Shown: positions 33,008-41,821 of the stretch, piece by piece | Layout: each line of letters opens with the position of its first letter | Position numbering within the stretch: the first letter of the stretch is position 1 | Source: Polaromonas sp. A23 | GTDB taxonomy: Bacteria; Pseudomonadota; Gammaproteobacteria; Burkholderiales; Burkholderiaceae_C | DNA length: 53,393 bases | Direction: 5' to 3' | NCBI RefSeq assembly: GCF_002001015.1 | Contig: NZ_MUNO01000027.1 | Coordinates: 1 to 53,393 of the forward strand | Program-made: the position numbers and the translations under genes | The notes under the pieces: model-generated | Told to the model about the DNA's origin: nothing | The model's input: only the letters and a program-made list of their open reading frames with translations | Databases searched by the model: none

Positions 33008-33022
33008 AGAGGGTATTCCTCT
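33008..33022. promoter_or_regulatory. AGAGG-GTATT-CCTCT palindrome upstream of the S24 repressor
   Basis: Five-bp arms around a 5-nt spacer, located 6-20 nt before the repressor ATG. It overlaps where a ribosome would load and could be an autoregulatory site. Confidence 0.35.
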
Positions 33023-33150
33023 GAACCGATAGAAAATTGTTCACTAGATAGATAAATTAGCACACTCGAAGTTGCTTTTATTTACACACCCGGACAGACT
33101 CCGCCAAGCGGCGGCGCACCCACAGGCTGCACCCCACCGCGGCCGTCGCG

Positions 33151-33783
33151 TCAGGCGTTTTTGAGTAAAAACTGCATGCTGGTTCCCGCCAGCTCCAGTA
33201 CGTCGTTGTGCGCCAGAGGCACCGCGTCCTCCCCAATCGGCACACCATTGAGCATGGGCTTCGCGTCGCCCGCCAGGTGCGCCACGTAATAACCGTAACG
33301 CCGATGGGAAACCGCCACCACACTGACTTCGGGCTTGCCGAAAGTCGTTACCGCTTTCACCACGGGCACTTCCAGCCCGGCCGATGAACCGGACAACACC
33401 TGAAAACTCGCGTGCAGGGCACCGCCCCCACCCGGCGAAGCATGTGCTTCGAGTTTCATGGCCGCGGTTTCGTGATAACCCGAGTCTTCGGAAGCCGCAA
33501 GGTATTGGATCCTGAAGTTTCCGATCGCGATAACGTCGTTGTCGTGCAGCAACTGCCGCGACTTGATCATGGTGCCGTTGATATAGGTCCCATTGGTGCT
33601 GGCCAGGTCTTCCACATAAACATCCGCCAGCCCTTCCAGTTCAAACACGCAGTGCTCGCCACTGACCACCAGGTTGTTGAACACAATGTCGTTGTGCGGC
33701 CTGCGCCCGAGCGTGGTCCGGTCCTTGTGCAGGTAGACATGTTTGATCTCGACTCCCTCGACCGATGCAATAAGTTGCGGCAT
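33151..33783 (-). CDS. FHA-domain protein with a second, degenerate FHA-like domain
   Basis: A 210-aa phosphothreonine-binding protein. The first FHA domain (about residues 20-95) has the canonical GRRPHNDIVF (Arg27-type), VVSGEHCVFE and DLASTNGTYING motifs. The C-terminal half (about 140-208; FGKPEVSVVAVSHRRYGYYV, PMLNGVPIGEDAVPL) looks like a second FHA fold that has lost most binding residues. GGAGG lies 4 nt before the ATG. It is the last gene of a possible yjgN-M48-SUI1-DUF3820-FHA transcript. No Ser/Thr kinase is present nearby. Confidence 0.85.
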   Translation of the reverse strand: MPQLIASVEGVEIKHVYLHKDRTTLGRRPHNDIVFNNLVVSGEHCVFELEGLADVYVEDLASTNGTYINGTMIKSRQLLHDNDVIAIGNFRIQYLAASEDSGYHETAAMKLEAHASPGGGGALHASFQVLSGSSAGLEVPVVKAVTTFGKPEVSVVAVSHRRYGYYVAHLAGDAKPMLNGVPIGEDAVPLAHNDVLELAGTSMQFLLKNA

Positions 33784-33887
33784 AAGGCCTCCCGGCTGCG
33801 TCAAGACCGCGCTGCACGCCTGTCGCGCAGCGGCCTGGCTTCCAGTCATCGTAGTACTCTCGCCGCAGCGACACAAGGCCCTGGTTG

Positions 33888-34100
33888 TCAGCGCCTGCGT
33901 AGCGGCTCGAGCAGCGAGGAAAGGCCGTTGTGGTCGATTTCGTGCATGAGCGCAAGAAGGCGGCCGATCTCGCCATCAGGGAAACCTTCGCGGGCAAACC
34001 AGGTCAGGTAATTACCCGGCAGGTCGGCGATAAGCCGGCCCTTGTACTTGCCAAAGGGCATCTCGCGCGTTACCAGCAGTTGCAGGTCTTCGGGCTTCAT
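33888..34100 (-). CDS. DUF3820 family protein
   Basis: A 70-aa protein matching DUF3820 (annotated in pseudomonads as a putative quorum-sensing-regulated virulence factor). Diagnostic: TREMPFGKYKGRLIADLPGNYLTWFAREGFP, where FGKYKG and LP-x-x-YL-x-WF are conserved. The family often accompanies exonuclease-like genes; its function is unknown. It overlaps the SUI1-like gene by 4 nt (ATGA), implying coupled expression. Confidence 0.85.
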   Translation of the reverse strand: MKPEDLQLLVTREMPFGKYKGRLIADLPGNYLTWFAREGFPDGEIGRLLALMHEIDHNGLSSLLEPLRRR

Positions 34101-34468
34101 GCCGCTTTTCCACCTGCCCGTTTGACCGTCCAGCCATGCTTTTCAAGCCAGGCGATCACCAGCACGCTGTGATCGCCCTGCACTTCAATCACGCCCTCCT
34201 TCACCGTACCGCCCGAGCCGCAGGCAGACCTGAGCTGCTTGCCAAGCTGGATCAGCGCCGGCGCATCCAGCGGCAGCCCGCGAACCACGGTGACGCTTTT
34301 GCCACCCCGGCCTTTGGTTTCGCACGACACCCGCACAATGCCGTCGGCGGGTGGAACAACCCTGGCTTGCCGGCAGAGGCAGGCACTCACCGGCTGCCGG
34401 CAGGCGGGGCACATCCGGCCAGCATCCGTGGAGTAAACCAGGCCTCCGCCTGATGGATAACTTTTCAT
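34097..34468 (-). CDS. SUI1/YciH family translation-factor-like protein
   Basis: A 123-aa protein. The N-terminal zinc-like knuckle has the cysteine pair MCPACRQPVSACLC (about residues 19-32). The C-terminal SUI1 domain (about 50-120) shows KGRGGKSVTVVRGLPLD, LGKQLRSACGSGGTVKEGVIEVQGD and WLEKHGWTVKRAGG. The family is homologous to eIF1 and is proposed to act on ribosomal initiation fidelity in bacteria (YciH). Gene order places it first in a pair with DUF3820 (4-nt overlap). Confidence 0.88.
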   Translation of the reverse strand: MKSYPSGGGLVYSTDAGRMCPACRQPVSACLCRQARVVPPADGIVRVSCETKGRGGKSVTVVRGLPLDAPALIQLGKQLRSACGSGGTVKEGVIEVQGDHSVLVIAWLEKHGWTVKRAGGKAA

Positions 34469-34499
34469 GTCGGGTTCTTCGCTCTACCGCGATTTTCCA

Positions 34500-35609
34500 T
34501 TAGCGTCCGGCAGCCGCTTCCCTGAAATAACGCACGCGGTCCGCATCCGCTGGATGGGACGCAAAAGCAATGCCCAACCATGAGTCCTGCACCGGCGCCC
34601 TGCTCCCGCGTTCGCTCTGGCCCTTGTTCCCGGTCGGGTCCTGGCCTGCCTTTTTCATTTCTTCCTTGTTCATTTCTTCTTCAAGCTTGTCGAACAGGGT
34701 GACCATGACGTCGGGCGAAATAGCCGCAGCCTTGAGAATGCGCACGGCCTCGGCGTCGGCCTCGCGCTCGGCCTCCCGCGAATAGCTTGCCTGCCCCAGC
34801 AACACGGGCACGCCTGCCAGCACGGTGCTGAAGTCTCCCAGCACCACGGCAGCCAGCCCGCTCAAAACGGTGGCTTGCACCAGCAGGCGCACACCGTGGC
34901 GATGCCGCACGTGGCCAAGCTCATGGGCGAGCACGGCCGTAATCACCTTTTCGTCCCGCCCCACCAGCGCCACCAGCTCATCGGTCATGACCAGGGTGCC
35001 GCCGGGCAGAGCGAACGCATTCGGGCCGATGCGGCTTTGGCGAAACACCAGTTGCCAGGCGGGCACAGTACCTGCCGGTGCAGCGCCGGCCGCCTGCGTC
35101 AGCGCCGCCCGCAGCCGCGCCTGCTCACTCGCGGGCAGCTTGCTGGGTCGCATCAGGTGTTCGTCAATCAACGCCAGCGACGCCTCACCGAGCGCCACAT
35201 CCACACTCAACGGCATCACGGCCACCACGGCGCGGGCAGCGACCGGCAAGCCCCACTGCTGCACCGCCACCGCGATCACCAACAGCGCTACCACGCTGCC
35301 CAGCACCCAGCGCCAGCTTTGCTGTGCGGTGACCACCAGGGAATCGCGCAGTCCATGGTTTCGACACCAGTTGTCCCACGCAGAGGCGTCAGCACACTGC
35401 ACGGAACCTCCGCCCTTGAGGTGCGCTACCCTCATGCCATGGCGGGTACGCTCCGGCCACTGTACGTCGGCAATCGCCAGCGTGCGGTGAATTCCCTCGC
35501 CGGCGATCTGCAGGACAGCACCGTCAAGTTGCAGCGTGACCGGCCGCGCACGGGCACTGATGCCATCAAAATAAGTGGCATGGAGCCTTGGCTCTGGCGT
35601 GGTGTCCAT
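34500..35609 (-). CDS. M48-family membrane zinc metallopeptidase
   Basis: A 369-aa protease. It has a soluble N-terminal part, a membrane helix (WVLGSVVALLVIAVAVQQWG, about 101-120) and an M48 peptidase domain with zinc motif HELGH (His229, Glu230, His233). The third ligand Glu is in the EREADAEAVRIL segment. Members clear damaged envelope proteins or chaperone the outer membrane (Oma1/BepA-like). It follows yjgN with a short or no gap: the stop of yjgN lies 11 nt before this ATG. This YjgN-M48 pairing recurs in proteobacteria. Confidence 0.88.
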   Translation of the reverse strand: MDTTPEPRLHATYFDGISARARPVTLQLDGAVLQIAGEGIHRTLAIADVQWPERTRHGMRVAHLKGGGSVQCADASAWDNWCRNHGLRDSLVVTAQQSWRWVLGSVVALLVIAVAVQQWGLPVAARAVVAVMPLSVDVALGEASLALIDEHLMRPSKLPASEQARLRAALTQAAGAAPAGTVPAWQLVFRQSRIGPNAFALPGGTLVMTDELVALVGRDEKVITAVLAHELGHVRHRHGVRLLVQATVLSGLAAVVLGDFSTVLAGVPVLLGQASYSREAEREADAEAVRILKAAAISPDVMVTLFDKLEEEMNKEEMKKAGQDPTGNKGQSERGSRAPVQDSWLGIAFASHPADADRVRYFREAAAGR

Positions 35610-35620
35610 CACGTTGCAGC

Positions 35621-36802
35621 TCAAAGCCCGATGTCAATGCCGAACACATCGCCAGCGGCGTCACCGGCGGCATCCCCTTCAGCAGCCCGCATTTGACTCA
35701 CCAGCGTATCCGGGCTAACCCGGCTCTTGACGGTCACCGCCTCCAGCCGGAGGCGCGCAAGCGCCACCGCGGCAAACGGCCAATACAGGCCCAGCGTAAC
35801 AATTACCAGCAGCCAGTTCTGAACACTGAGCCACAGCATCGACCTGAAACGCAGGTTGCTCAGGAACCGCAGCGAGGAATTGCCGGTGCGCGTCCATACG
35901 AGGTTTTGCATGCGCGAAACCGCATAGGGCTTGACCACCACCAGCATGGCGATAAGACTGGCAAGAAATCCGAGGCTCACAGCAAGAACGATCATCCCTT
36001 TGCCCGCCCGGCCCATGACCCCGCCCGCAAAAGCAATGGCTGCAAACACCGCCGCGGTCAGCAGCGCTGCCAGCAGCATCACGCCCAAAGTCTTGAAGAC
36101 CACCTTGTAGAAGGAGCCCAGCGTCGCCTTGAAGTTTGTTTGCAGGGACGCCAATGCGTAATGGTTGTGCTGATACTGCTTGAGATTCCACATCAACCAG
36201 GGCGCCACGGCCACGCCCACCAGCACCACGCCCAGCACGGTAAACAAATACCAGTTCGGCGGTTTCTCGGGGTCGGCCACCCTTGTGACGGCCGCAAGAA
36301 TCACCAAGCCGGGAAGAAACATGGGCAGCACGGCCCGATAGGCATCGCCCAGCGAACCCCTGAAACTGAAACGCAGGCCGCGCCAGCTGGTGTTGGCCAT
36401 GCGGAACTGCATGGAAGATTTCAGCAGCGCGGGCCAGATGGCCGTCACGATGACAAAGGCGATCAGGCCAGCCATTGCCGAAAAATTCCCCGCCACCGAA
36501 TACAGCCCGAACAGCAGGCCTACCAGCAGATAACCTTTCAGCATCTTCAGCGGGTTTCCATGAAAGTCCAGCGGTTCACCATCGACCAGCGTATTGCCGT
36601 AAAAATAGCGAAGGCGCCGCACCTTCGCCCACGGGAAGTAAATGCCCAGGGTCACCAGCAACAGCAGCAGGTTGACAATCCATATCCGGAAATACTCGCT
36701 CCCGGACCCGGTGAACTCAATACGCAGGTGGTACGCCTGGGAATCACCAGCCCCGGATGGGTTGGTCAACGTCCGTTCCGGGTTCGACACTGAATCATTC
36801 AT
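35621..36802 (-). CDS. YjgN/DUF898 family integral membrane protein
   Basis: A 393-aa polytopic membrane protein. DUF898 repeats are evident: FRIWIVNLLLLLVTLGIYFPWAKVRRLRYFYGNT at the start and MLWLSVQNWLLVIVTLGLYWPFAAV near the end. Both have the LGIY-PWA type core, so the protein contains duplicated halves. About eight membrane helices are seen. GGAGGAG precedes the ATG. The biochemical function is unknown; the linked M48 peptidase suggests envelope maintenance. Confidence 0.85.
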   Translation of the reverse strand: MNDSVSNPERTLTNPSGAGDSQAYHLRIEFTGSGSEYFRIWIVNLLLLLVTLGIYFPWAKVRRLRYFYGNTLVDGEPLDFHGNPLKMLKGYLLVGLLFGLYSVAGNFSAMAGLIAFVIVTAIWPALLKSSMQFRMANTSWRGLRFSFRGSLGDAYRAVLPMFLPGLVILAAVTRVADPEKPPNWYLFTVLGVVLVGVAVAPWLMWNLKQYQHNHYALASLQTNFKATLGSFYKVVFKTLGVMLLAALLTAAVFAAIAFAGGVMGRAGKGMIVLAVSLGFLASLIAMLVVVKPYAVSRMQNLVWTRTGNSSLRFLSNLRFRSMLWLSVQNWLLVIVTLGLYWPFAAVALARLRLEAVTVKSRVSPDTLVSQMRAAEGDAAGDAAGDVFGIDIGL

Positions 36803-37114
36803 AAAGCTCCTCCGTTCTGTTGTTGTGACGGGATGCGTGGAGCATCCTCCCTGGCAAATAATGTAACGCCATCAAACCCCTGCACACTGCGCAGGTGCGA
36901 CGGCGCCGCAACGAACCCGGGTTCTGAATGGCGGCCGAACAGGCACCGCACTGAACTTATGAATTGAATCCGGCTTTTGCCCTTTCCACACGGGCATAGT
37001 TCGCTTCCTTTTTAATAGCACCCGTACGCCTGAATACAGAAAAATTCCGGTTGAGCGTTTTCCGCCGCCAGCGTATGCTGCGCCCTGCCCTCACCCTTTT
37101 CCAAGGAGAACCCC
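36803..37114. other. Intergenic region between divergent yjgN and the hydrolase gene
   Basis: No gene is visible. The region holds both promoters and, at about 36975-37013, a copy of the interspersed repeat (TTTGCCCTTTCCACACGGGC followed by TTTTTAATAGC). AAGGAGA precedes the hydrolase ATG. Confidence 0.5.
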
Positions 37115-38005
37115 ATGCCGCCACGCCTGACCGCACAGGATTTCGACCAGGAGCTGCTGATTCTTTTTGACGCCTATGTGCACGGCAACCTGGACCGGCG
37201 CGGGTTTCTTAATCAGGCGCAAAAATTTGCCAAGGCAGGCATGACCGCAGCCGGTTTGCTGGCCGCACTCAGCCCCAACTTCGCCGCCGGCCAGCAAGTG
37301 GCCAAAGATGACGCGCGACTGAAAACCGAATTCCTGACCTACCCCTCAACCGCAGGCACCGGCACCGTCAAGGGCTACCTGGCTCGCCCCGCCAGCGCTG
37401 GCAACATGCGCCTGCCGGCCGTGCTGGTCGTGCACGAAAACCGCGGCCTCAATCCGCATATCGAAGACATCACACGCCGGCTGGCACTGGACGGCTTCAT
37501 GGCCTTCGCACCCGACGCACTGACACCGCTGGGCGGCTACCCCGGCGACGAAGACAAGGCACGCGCCGCTTTTGCCACCCTGGACCAGGCCAAAGCGCGG
37601 GAAGACTTTGTGTCCGCTGCGTATTGGCTGAAGGGGCGGCCGGACGCAACCGGAAAAATCGGTGTGGTGGGCTTTTGTTATGGAGGCGGCATCGCCCACC
37701 TGCTCGCCACCCGTTTGCCCGAGTTGAACGCCGCCGTTCCCTTTTACGGAAACACCCCCGCCCCCGCGGATGCCGTCAAAGTCAAGGCCCCGCTGCTGGT
37801 GCACCTGGCCGCGGTAGACGAACGCATCAACGCCGCCTGGCCCGAGTACGAGGCGGCACTGAAAACCGCCGGGGCGAAATACGCGGCACACCAGTACGCC
37901 GGCACCCAGCACGGCTTCAACAACGACACCACTCCCCGTTATGACGCAGCGGCCGCAAAGCTGGCCTGGGAGCGCACCGTCGCCTTCTTCAAGGCGCAGC
38001 TCTAG
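37115..38005 (+). CDS. Dienelactone hydrolase family protein, exported (YghX-like)
   Basis: A 296-aa alpha/beta hydrolase. The core shows the dienelactone-hydrolase triad: Cys in VVGFCYGGGIAH (nucleophile elbow), Asp in HLAAVDERINA and His in GTQHGFNNDTTPRY. The oxyanion region LVVHENRGLNPHIEDITRRLA is also typical. The N-terminal 60 residues contain DRRGFLNQ followed by a hydrophobic stretch (AGMTAAGLLAALSPNFAAG), a Tat-like export signal as in YghX-type proteins. Substrate unknown; true dienelactone degradation genes are absent nearby. Confidence 0.87.
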   Translation: MPPRLTAQDFDQELLILFDAYVHGNLDRRGFLNQAQKFAKAGMTAAGLLAALSPNFAAGQQVAKDDARLKTEFLTYPSTAGTGTVKGYLARPASAGNMRLPAVLVVHENRGLNPHIEDITRRLALDGFMAFAPDALTPLGGYPGDEDKARAAFATLDQAKAREDFVSAAYWLKGRPDATGKIGVVGFCYGGGIAHLLATRLPELNAAVPFYGNTPAPADAVKVKAPLLVHLAAVDERINAAWPEYEAALKTAGAKYAAHQYAGTQHGFNNDTTPRYDAAAAKLAWERTVAFFKAQL

Positions 38006-38027
38006 CCATTATTGATGCTTCCATAAA

Positions 38028-38116
38028 TCATGACACCCCACCGTTCGCCCTGAGCCTGTCGAAGGGTCCTTCGTCAAGCTCAGGACAGGCTCAGCCCGAA
38101 CGGTGAGGTGTCATGA
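38028..38116. repeat. 89-bp palindromic repeat with CCGTTCGCCCTGAGCCTGTC core
   Basis: Outer arms TCATGACACC (38028-38037) and GGTGTCATGA (38107-38116) are perfect. Inside, CCGTTCGCCCTGAGCCTG pairs imperfectly with CAGGCTCAGCCCGAACGG. It lies between the hydrolase and the OmpA-like gene and could terminate the former. A partial copy is at 17345-17370. Confidence 0.7.
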
Positions 38117-38170
38117 ACATCCATAGTGCAGCGTTGCACTAGACTGTCTGTACAAAAACAAGGAGGCCAC

Positions 38171-39505
38171 ATGAATCCGTCACACCCCAACAACTCTCTC
38201 TGGCTGCTGAGCGTCTGTGCTGCAGCTGCGTTGACAGGCTGCGGCAAGGAAGGAACCACCACCACAGTGGTTACTCCCCCACCGCAAGCCGCCGTGCCGG
38301 CTGCGCCGGCGGCCCCGGCAAGCGCTCCTGCCAATCCCGCCACGCCTGTCGCTCCGGCCGCGCCTGCCCCGGCCCCTTCAGCGCCCACGCCCGCCGCATC
38401 CACCGACCTGGACAACCCCACCCCGTTGCCGTCGCGCGAGCTCAAAGGCACAGGCGTCAAGCAAAAGCTGTCCTATTACTACAGCTTCAGCGCACCTGCC
38501 GGCCCCATCAAGATCACCACGGTTTCCAAAAACTCACCCAGCGGTGCCACGCAGGCCTTGGGTTTTGCGCTGTACGACAAAAAGGCCAACCGCCTGTGTT
38601 TTGATTCCAGCGGAAACACCAACAGCGACAAAACGGTGATGCTCAACTGCCAGATCGAAAAAGCCCAGCCCCTCATCCTGCGGCTCGATCTTTCTGAAGA
38701 AACCATCGACTACAGCGTTCTGCTCGACGGCACCATCGAACTGCCCGCACCGCAGGCAGCCACCACCACCAGCGTTGCCGGGCCGGGATCAACCGACATT
38801 GACGAACCCACGCGCCTGAAAACCAACCGCGTCAAGGGTGAAGGCATCAAGAAGGCGGTGGCTTATTACTACGCCTTCAACGCAGGGCCGGGCGAGCTCA
38901 CCCTCACCATCGACGGTAAAAACACCTCTGCCGCCACCACCGAAGCCTTGCTGGGCGGCCTCTACACCCTGCGCTCGGAGCGAATTTGCCAGATTGAACT
39001 GGGCAACACCACGCTGGAAAAGCGGGGTGTGGTGGCCTGCAAGGTTGACAAGCGCCAGCCGGTCATCCTGCGCCTGGACCTGTCCGCCGAAACCGTGGAC
39101 TTCCGCGCGCGGTTTGACGGCCCTTACGATTTCGAGGAGTTTGTGGCGCCCAAAGCCATCGCCATTGCGCTGGACGCCGCCGTGCTGTTTGACTCGGGCG
39201 CGTCGGTGCTCAAGCCGGAAGCCCGCAAGACCCTGAACGAAGCCGCCGCGCGGGTGAAAAAGTTCACCGACGCACCGGTCGCCATCTCGGGCCACACCGA
39301 CAGCGTCGGCAACGACGCCGCCAACCAGTTGCTGTCCGAAAACCGCGCAGCTGCCGTGCGCGACTATTTCGTCAACCTCGCTGCCGTGCCGGCCGCGCGG
39401 CTCAGCGTCAAGGGTTATGGAAAATCACAACCGGTGGCCGACAACAAGACTGACGAAGGCCGCGCCCGCAACCGCCGGGTGGACGTGCTCATCACGCCGA
39501 AGTAA
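38171..39505 (+). CDS. OmpA-family outer-membrane lipoprotein with duplicated N-terminal domain
   Basis: A 444-aa lipoprotein. The signal ends in lipobox ALTGC (lipidated Cys24), followed by a long Ala/Pro-rich linker (about 45-75). Two homologous domains of about 110 residues come next. Each begins with STD-x-D-x-PT-x-L, then VKG/LKG-x-G-K, YYY-x-F, and ends RLDLS-x-ET-x-D; each carries one or two cysteines. The C-terminal OmpA domain has ALDAAVLFDSGASVLKPEA, GHTDSVGNDAANQLLSENRA and ARNRRVDVLI for peptidoglycan binding. AGGAGG lies just before the ATG. The duplicated domain family is not one I can name. Confidence 0.88.
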   Translation: MNPSHPNNSLWLLSVCAAAALTGCGKEGTTTTVVTPPPQAAVPAAPAAPASAPANPATPVAPAAPAPAPSAPTPAASTDLDNPTPLPSRELKGTGVKQKLSYYYSFSAPAGPIKITTVSKNSPSGATQALGFALYDKKANRLCFDSSGNTNSDKTVMLNCQIEKAQPLILRLDLSEETIDYSVLLDGTIELPAPQAATTTSVAGPGSTDIDEPTRLKTNRVKGEGIKKAVAYYYAFNAGPGELTLTIDGKNTSAATTEALLGGLYTLRSERICQIELGNTTLEKRGVVACKVDKRQPVILRLDLSAETVDFRARFDGPYDFEEFVAPKAIAIALDAAVLFDSGASVLKPEARKTLNEAAARVKKFTDAPVAISGHTDSVGNDAANQLLSENRAAAVRDYFVNLAAVPAARLSVKGYGKSQPVADNKTDEGRARNRRVDVLITPK

Positions 39506-39525
39506 GCCAGGCGCGCGGGGCGCAA

Positions 39526-39551
39526 TAAAGCAAAAGCACCTCCTGCGGTGC
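39526..39551 (-). terminator. Rho-independent terminator of the secreted-protein gene
   Basis: On the minus strand a GCACC-GCAGGA-GGTGC hairpin (39551-39536) is followed by TTTTGCTTTATT. It lies 28 nt after the stop of the gene at 39579-40013. Confidence 0.55.
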
Positions 39552-39578
39552 CCAAACGCCTTTACTCTGCAAGCCTTG

Positions 39579-40013
39579 CTAGTTGACCTGCACATTGCCG
39601 GTTTCGCAGGCCGCGCGGATGATGCGCGCCGTCGGATTCGGACTGACATCAAGAAACTGCATGGCGCGCGGATTGGCCTTGGTGTACACCGACGTGTTAT
39701 GCGATTCGCCTGCCCACAGAGGCTGGCGATAAAAATTCAGCGCGCTGTATCGCGCCGTCCTGCTCGCGCAGTCAACCACCACCTCGGACACATAAGAACG
39801 GTAGGGCACGCCATCCCAACTGATGCGGTCGAGTGAACGGCTCACCCGGACCCGCATGGTGCGCAGGCTCCCGCCGACCGCGATGGGCACGGGATCCACT
39901 TCAATGGTATTGACAGCAGGGTCGTTGCGATCACCCAGCACGGTAAACCAGTTGGCCTGGGCGCTGGCCAAGGTGCAACAGAAGATGCATAAAAGCGTGA
40001 AGATATTTTTCAC
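39579..40013 (-). CDS. Secreted surface-adhesin E-like hypothetical protein
   Basis: A 144-aa exported protein. The signal peptide is MKNIFTLLCIFCCTLASAQA. The mature domain is predicted beta-rich with two cysteines (VVVDCASRTARYSALNFY, IRAACETG) likely disulfide-bonded. The pattern of a strand pair around YRSYVSEVVVDC and a C-terminal x-x-AC resembles the surface-adhesin E/DUF family found in betaproteobacteria. It is convergent with the OmpA lipoprotein gene. Confidence 0.6.
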   Translation of the reverse strand: MKNIFTLLCIFCCTLASAQANWFTVLGDRNDPAVNTIEVDPVPIAVGGSLRTMRVRVSRSLDRISWDGVPYRSYVSEVVVDCASRTARYSALNFYRQPLWAGESHNTSVYTKANPRAMQFLDVSPNPTARIIRAACETGNVQVN

Positions 40014-40123
40014 GAGGGCACTGCTTCGAGCCGGTTTCTGGGGGACACCGCGCCTTTTATAGCAGATGCCAGCCCTCCCCGAACGGCCCTCAACTGCTGA
40101 AGCAAAAAAAGAGCCGGGGGCTG

Positions 40124-41821
40124 CTAGTCGGCCATCCGATGCATCCGCATGACACCGCCCTCAAAGAGCACGAGCGCCACCACCTTGCCGCCGGCATCAC
40201 GCTCGAACAGCAATTGGGCATTCGGGTTTTCGTAGACGAACCGGTCGGCCTGGCCAGGCACGGGAAACACCGGCCGCCGCGACCAGTTTCCCGATCGGAC
40301 AGCCAACTGGCCGTTTTCTGTCTTCACGTCAAAGTCAAGGGGCCGGCGCAAGGTCCGGTCCAGAGAAAACCTGCCCACGTAGTCCTTCTGTCGATCAAGG
40401 GGCACCACTGCGGTTGGGGGTGCGGCTTCCCCGGTACGAACGCCGCTCATCCCACCTCCGCCCTGGGTGTAGTCCACACCAGTGATGGCCCCGTCCCGTC
40501 GTGTGAACACATATTGCACACCGAAGGCGGTATCTGCAAAAGTGTCCGGTCCCGTCTGCACCATCGGCCGGAACCCACCACCGGTGATGCGCCGGTACAG
40601 CAGCCCATCTTGCGGCACAAAAGTGAAAGCCGTGAGCTTGTCGACTCTGAACACGCCGGCATAGGCCGCCAGCACCCCGGCATCCGCAGCTACGGGCGTC
40701 GTGACGATCGGATAGCGCATGGCGGTGATGGCGACGAACGCCTTGCCCGGCTGCGCATGGGCGTTGCTGGTCAGCACCACCAGAGCATCTTGCGTATCCG
40801 GTGCCACCATCCACAAGGTCCGGTAACCACCCGTGCTCCCTTCGTGGAAATAGGTGCGCCGGCCTTCCGGTCCGCGCATCATCACCGCGTAACCAATCCG
40901 GTTGCTTTGAAAGACGCCCAGCGGCGTCAGCATCCGTTCCGCAGCCGGGCCCAGCGGCCCGTTACGGCCGGCCATGACGGCGCGGCTGAAAATCAGCATG
41001 TCTGCAGCCGTCGAACGCAGGGCACCCGCCCCGGCCAGGGCCTGAAAATCCCACACCCCTGCAGTTGCCGCATGGTTAAAGGCGGGCGCCATGCGCGTAC
41101 TTTTGTCGCCCAGCAATTGCACCGTGTCGTACATCCCCAAGGGGGCGGTGATGTTCTCGCGGACCAGCACGTGCCAGGGCTTGCCATAGTGCTCGGACAA
41201 GATCTCTCCCACAATGCCCAGCCCGAAGTTGCTGTACGAGGCAGCGCAAGGCGCCGGGCTCTCCAGCTTCAACCCGCCCAATGCCAGCCAGAGGCGCTGG
41301 CGGTTATACACGGCATAGGGGTTTTCCGGCGTCCGGTCTTCGGAAAAGTCCGGCGGCAGGCGCGGCACACAGGCGCTGTGCGTCAAAAGTTGCCGCAGCG
41401 TGATCGCTTCGACCTCGGGAGAAACGAACCTGACCTTCCCACGCAGTAGCACACCCAGCTTGTCGTCCAGTCCCAGGTCGCCCCGCTCCACAGCCTGAGC
41501 TACCAGCAGCCCGGTGAAGACCTTGCTGATGGAGCCGATCTCGTAAATTCGCCGGCCCTGGGATGCGGCGCCAGATGCGTCTGCCGATACGGCTTTGCCG
41601 TCCATGCCGTTCTGCCTGGCGACGTAGGCCACCCGGCCACCCGTGAGCACGCCAACGTCGACAGACCCGGGTTCCTCGCCCAGCGCAAGGGTTGCAAACA
41701 GATTTGGATCGGCATCAAAGCGCAAGGGCTGCGACCCTGCCGCCACCAGCCACAAGGCGCCAACGGCACCCAGGCAATACCGCACCAGTCGCCGCTTGAA
41801 GCTGCTTCCCATTGTTTTCAT
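40124..41821 (-). CDS. Beta-lactamase/class C-type serine hydrolase, exported
   Basis: A 565-aa penicillin-binding-protein-like hydrolase. A signal segment (LVRYCLGAVGALWLVAAGS) precedes the catalytic domain, with S-x-x-K in EIGSISKVFTG and Y-x-N in CAASYSNFGLGIVG. The third element is probably in YFHEGSTGGYRT (HEG type). The C-terminal ~180 residues form a beta-rich domain, as in esterase or D-aminopeptidase relatives. Length and composition suggest an esterase or peptidase rather than an antibiotic-degrading enzyme. Several ATGs are possible; MKTMGSSFKRR is chosen. Confidence 0.8.
   Translation of the reverse strand: MKTMGSSFKRRLVRYCLGAVGALWLVAAGSQPLRFDADPNLFATLALGEEPGSVDVGVLTGGRVAYVARQNGMDGKAVSADASGAASQGRRIYEIGSISKVFTGLLVAQAVERGDLGLDDKLGVLLRGKVRFVSPEVEAITLRQLLTHSACVPRLPPDFSEDRTPENPYAVYNRQRLWLALGGLKLESPAPCAASYSNFGLGIVGEILSEHYGKPWHVLVRENITAPLGMYDTVQLLGDKSTRMAPAFNHAATAGVWDFQALAGAGALRSTAADMLIFSRAVMAGRNGPLGPAAERMLTPLGVFQSNRIGYAVMMRGPEGRRTYFHEGSTGGYRTLWMVAPDTQDALVVLTSNAHAQPGKAFVAITAMRYPIVTTPVAADAGVLAAYAGVFRVDKLTAFTFVPQDGLLYRRITGGGFRPMVQTGPDTFADTAFGVQYVFTRRDGAITGVDYTQGGGGMSGVRTGEAAPPTAVVPLDRQKDYVGRFSLDRTLRRPLDFDVKTENGQLAVRSGNWSRRPVFPVPGQADRFVYENPNAQLLFERDAGGKVVALVLFEGGVMRMHRMAD

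Noticed and set aside
40124..41821. Antibiotic-resistance class C beta-lactamase
   Set aside because: It has the SxxK and YxN serine-hydrolase motifs, but length, extra C-terminal domain and overall sequence fit the broad esterase/peptidase-like family better.
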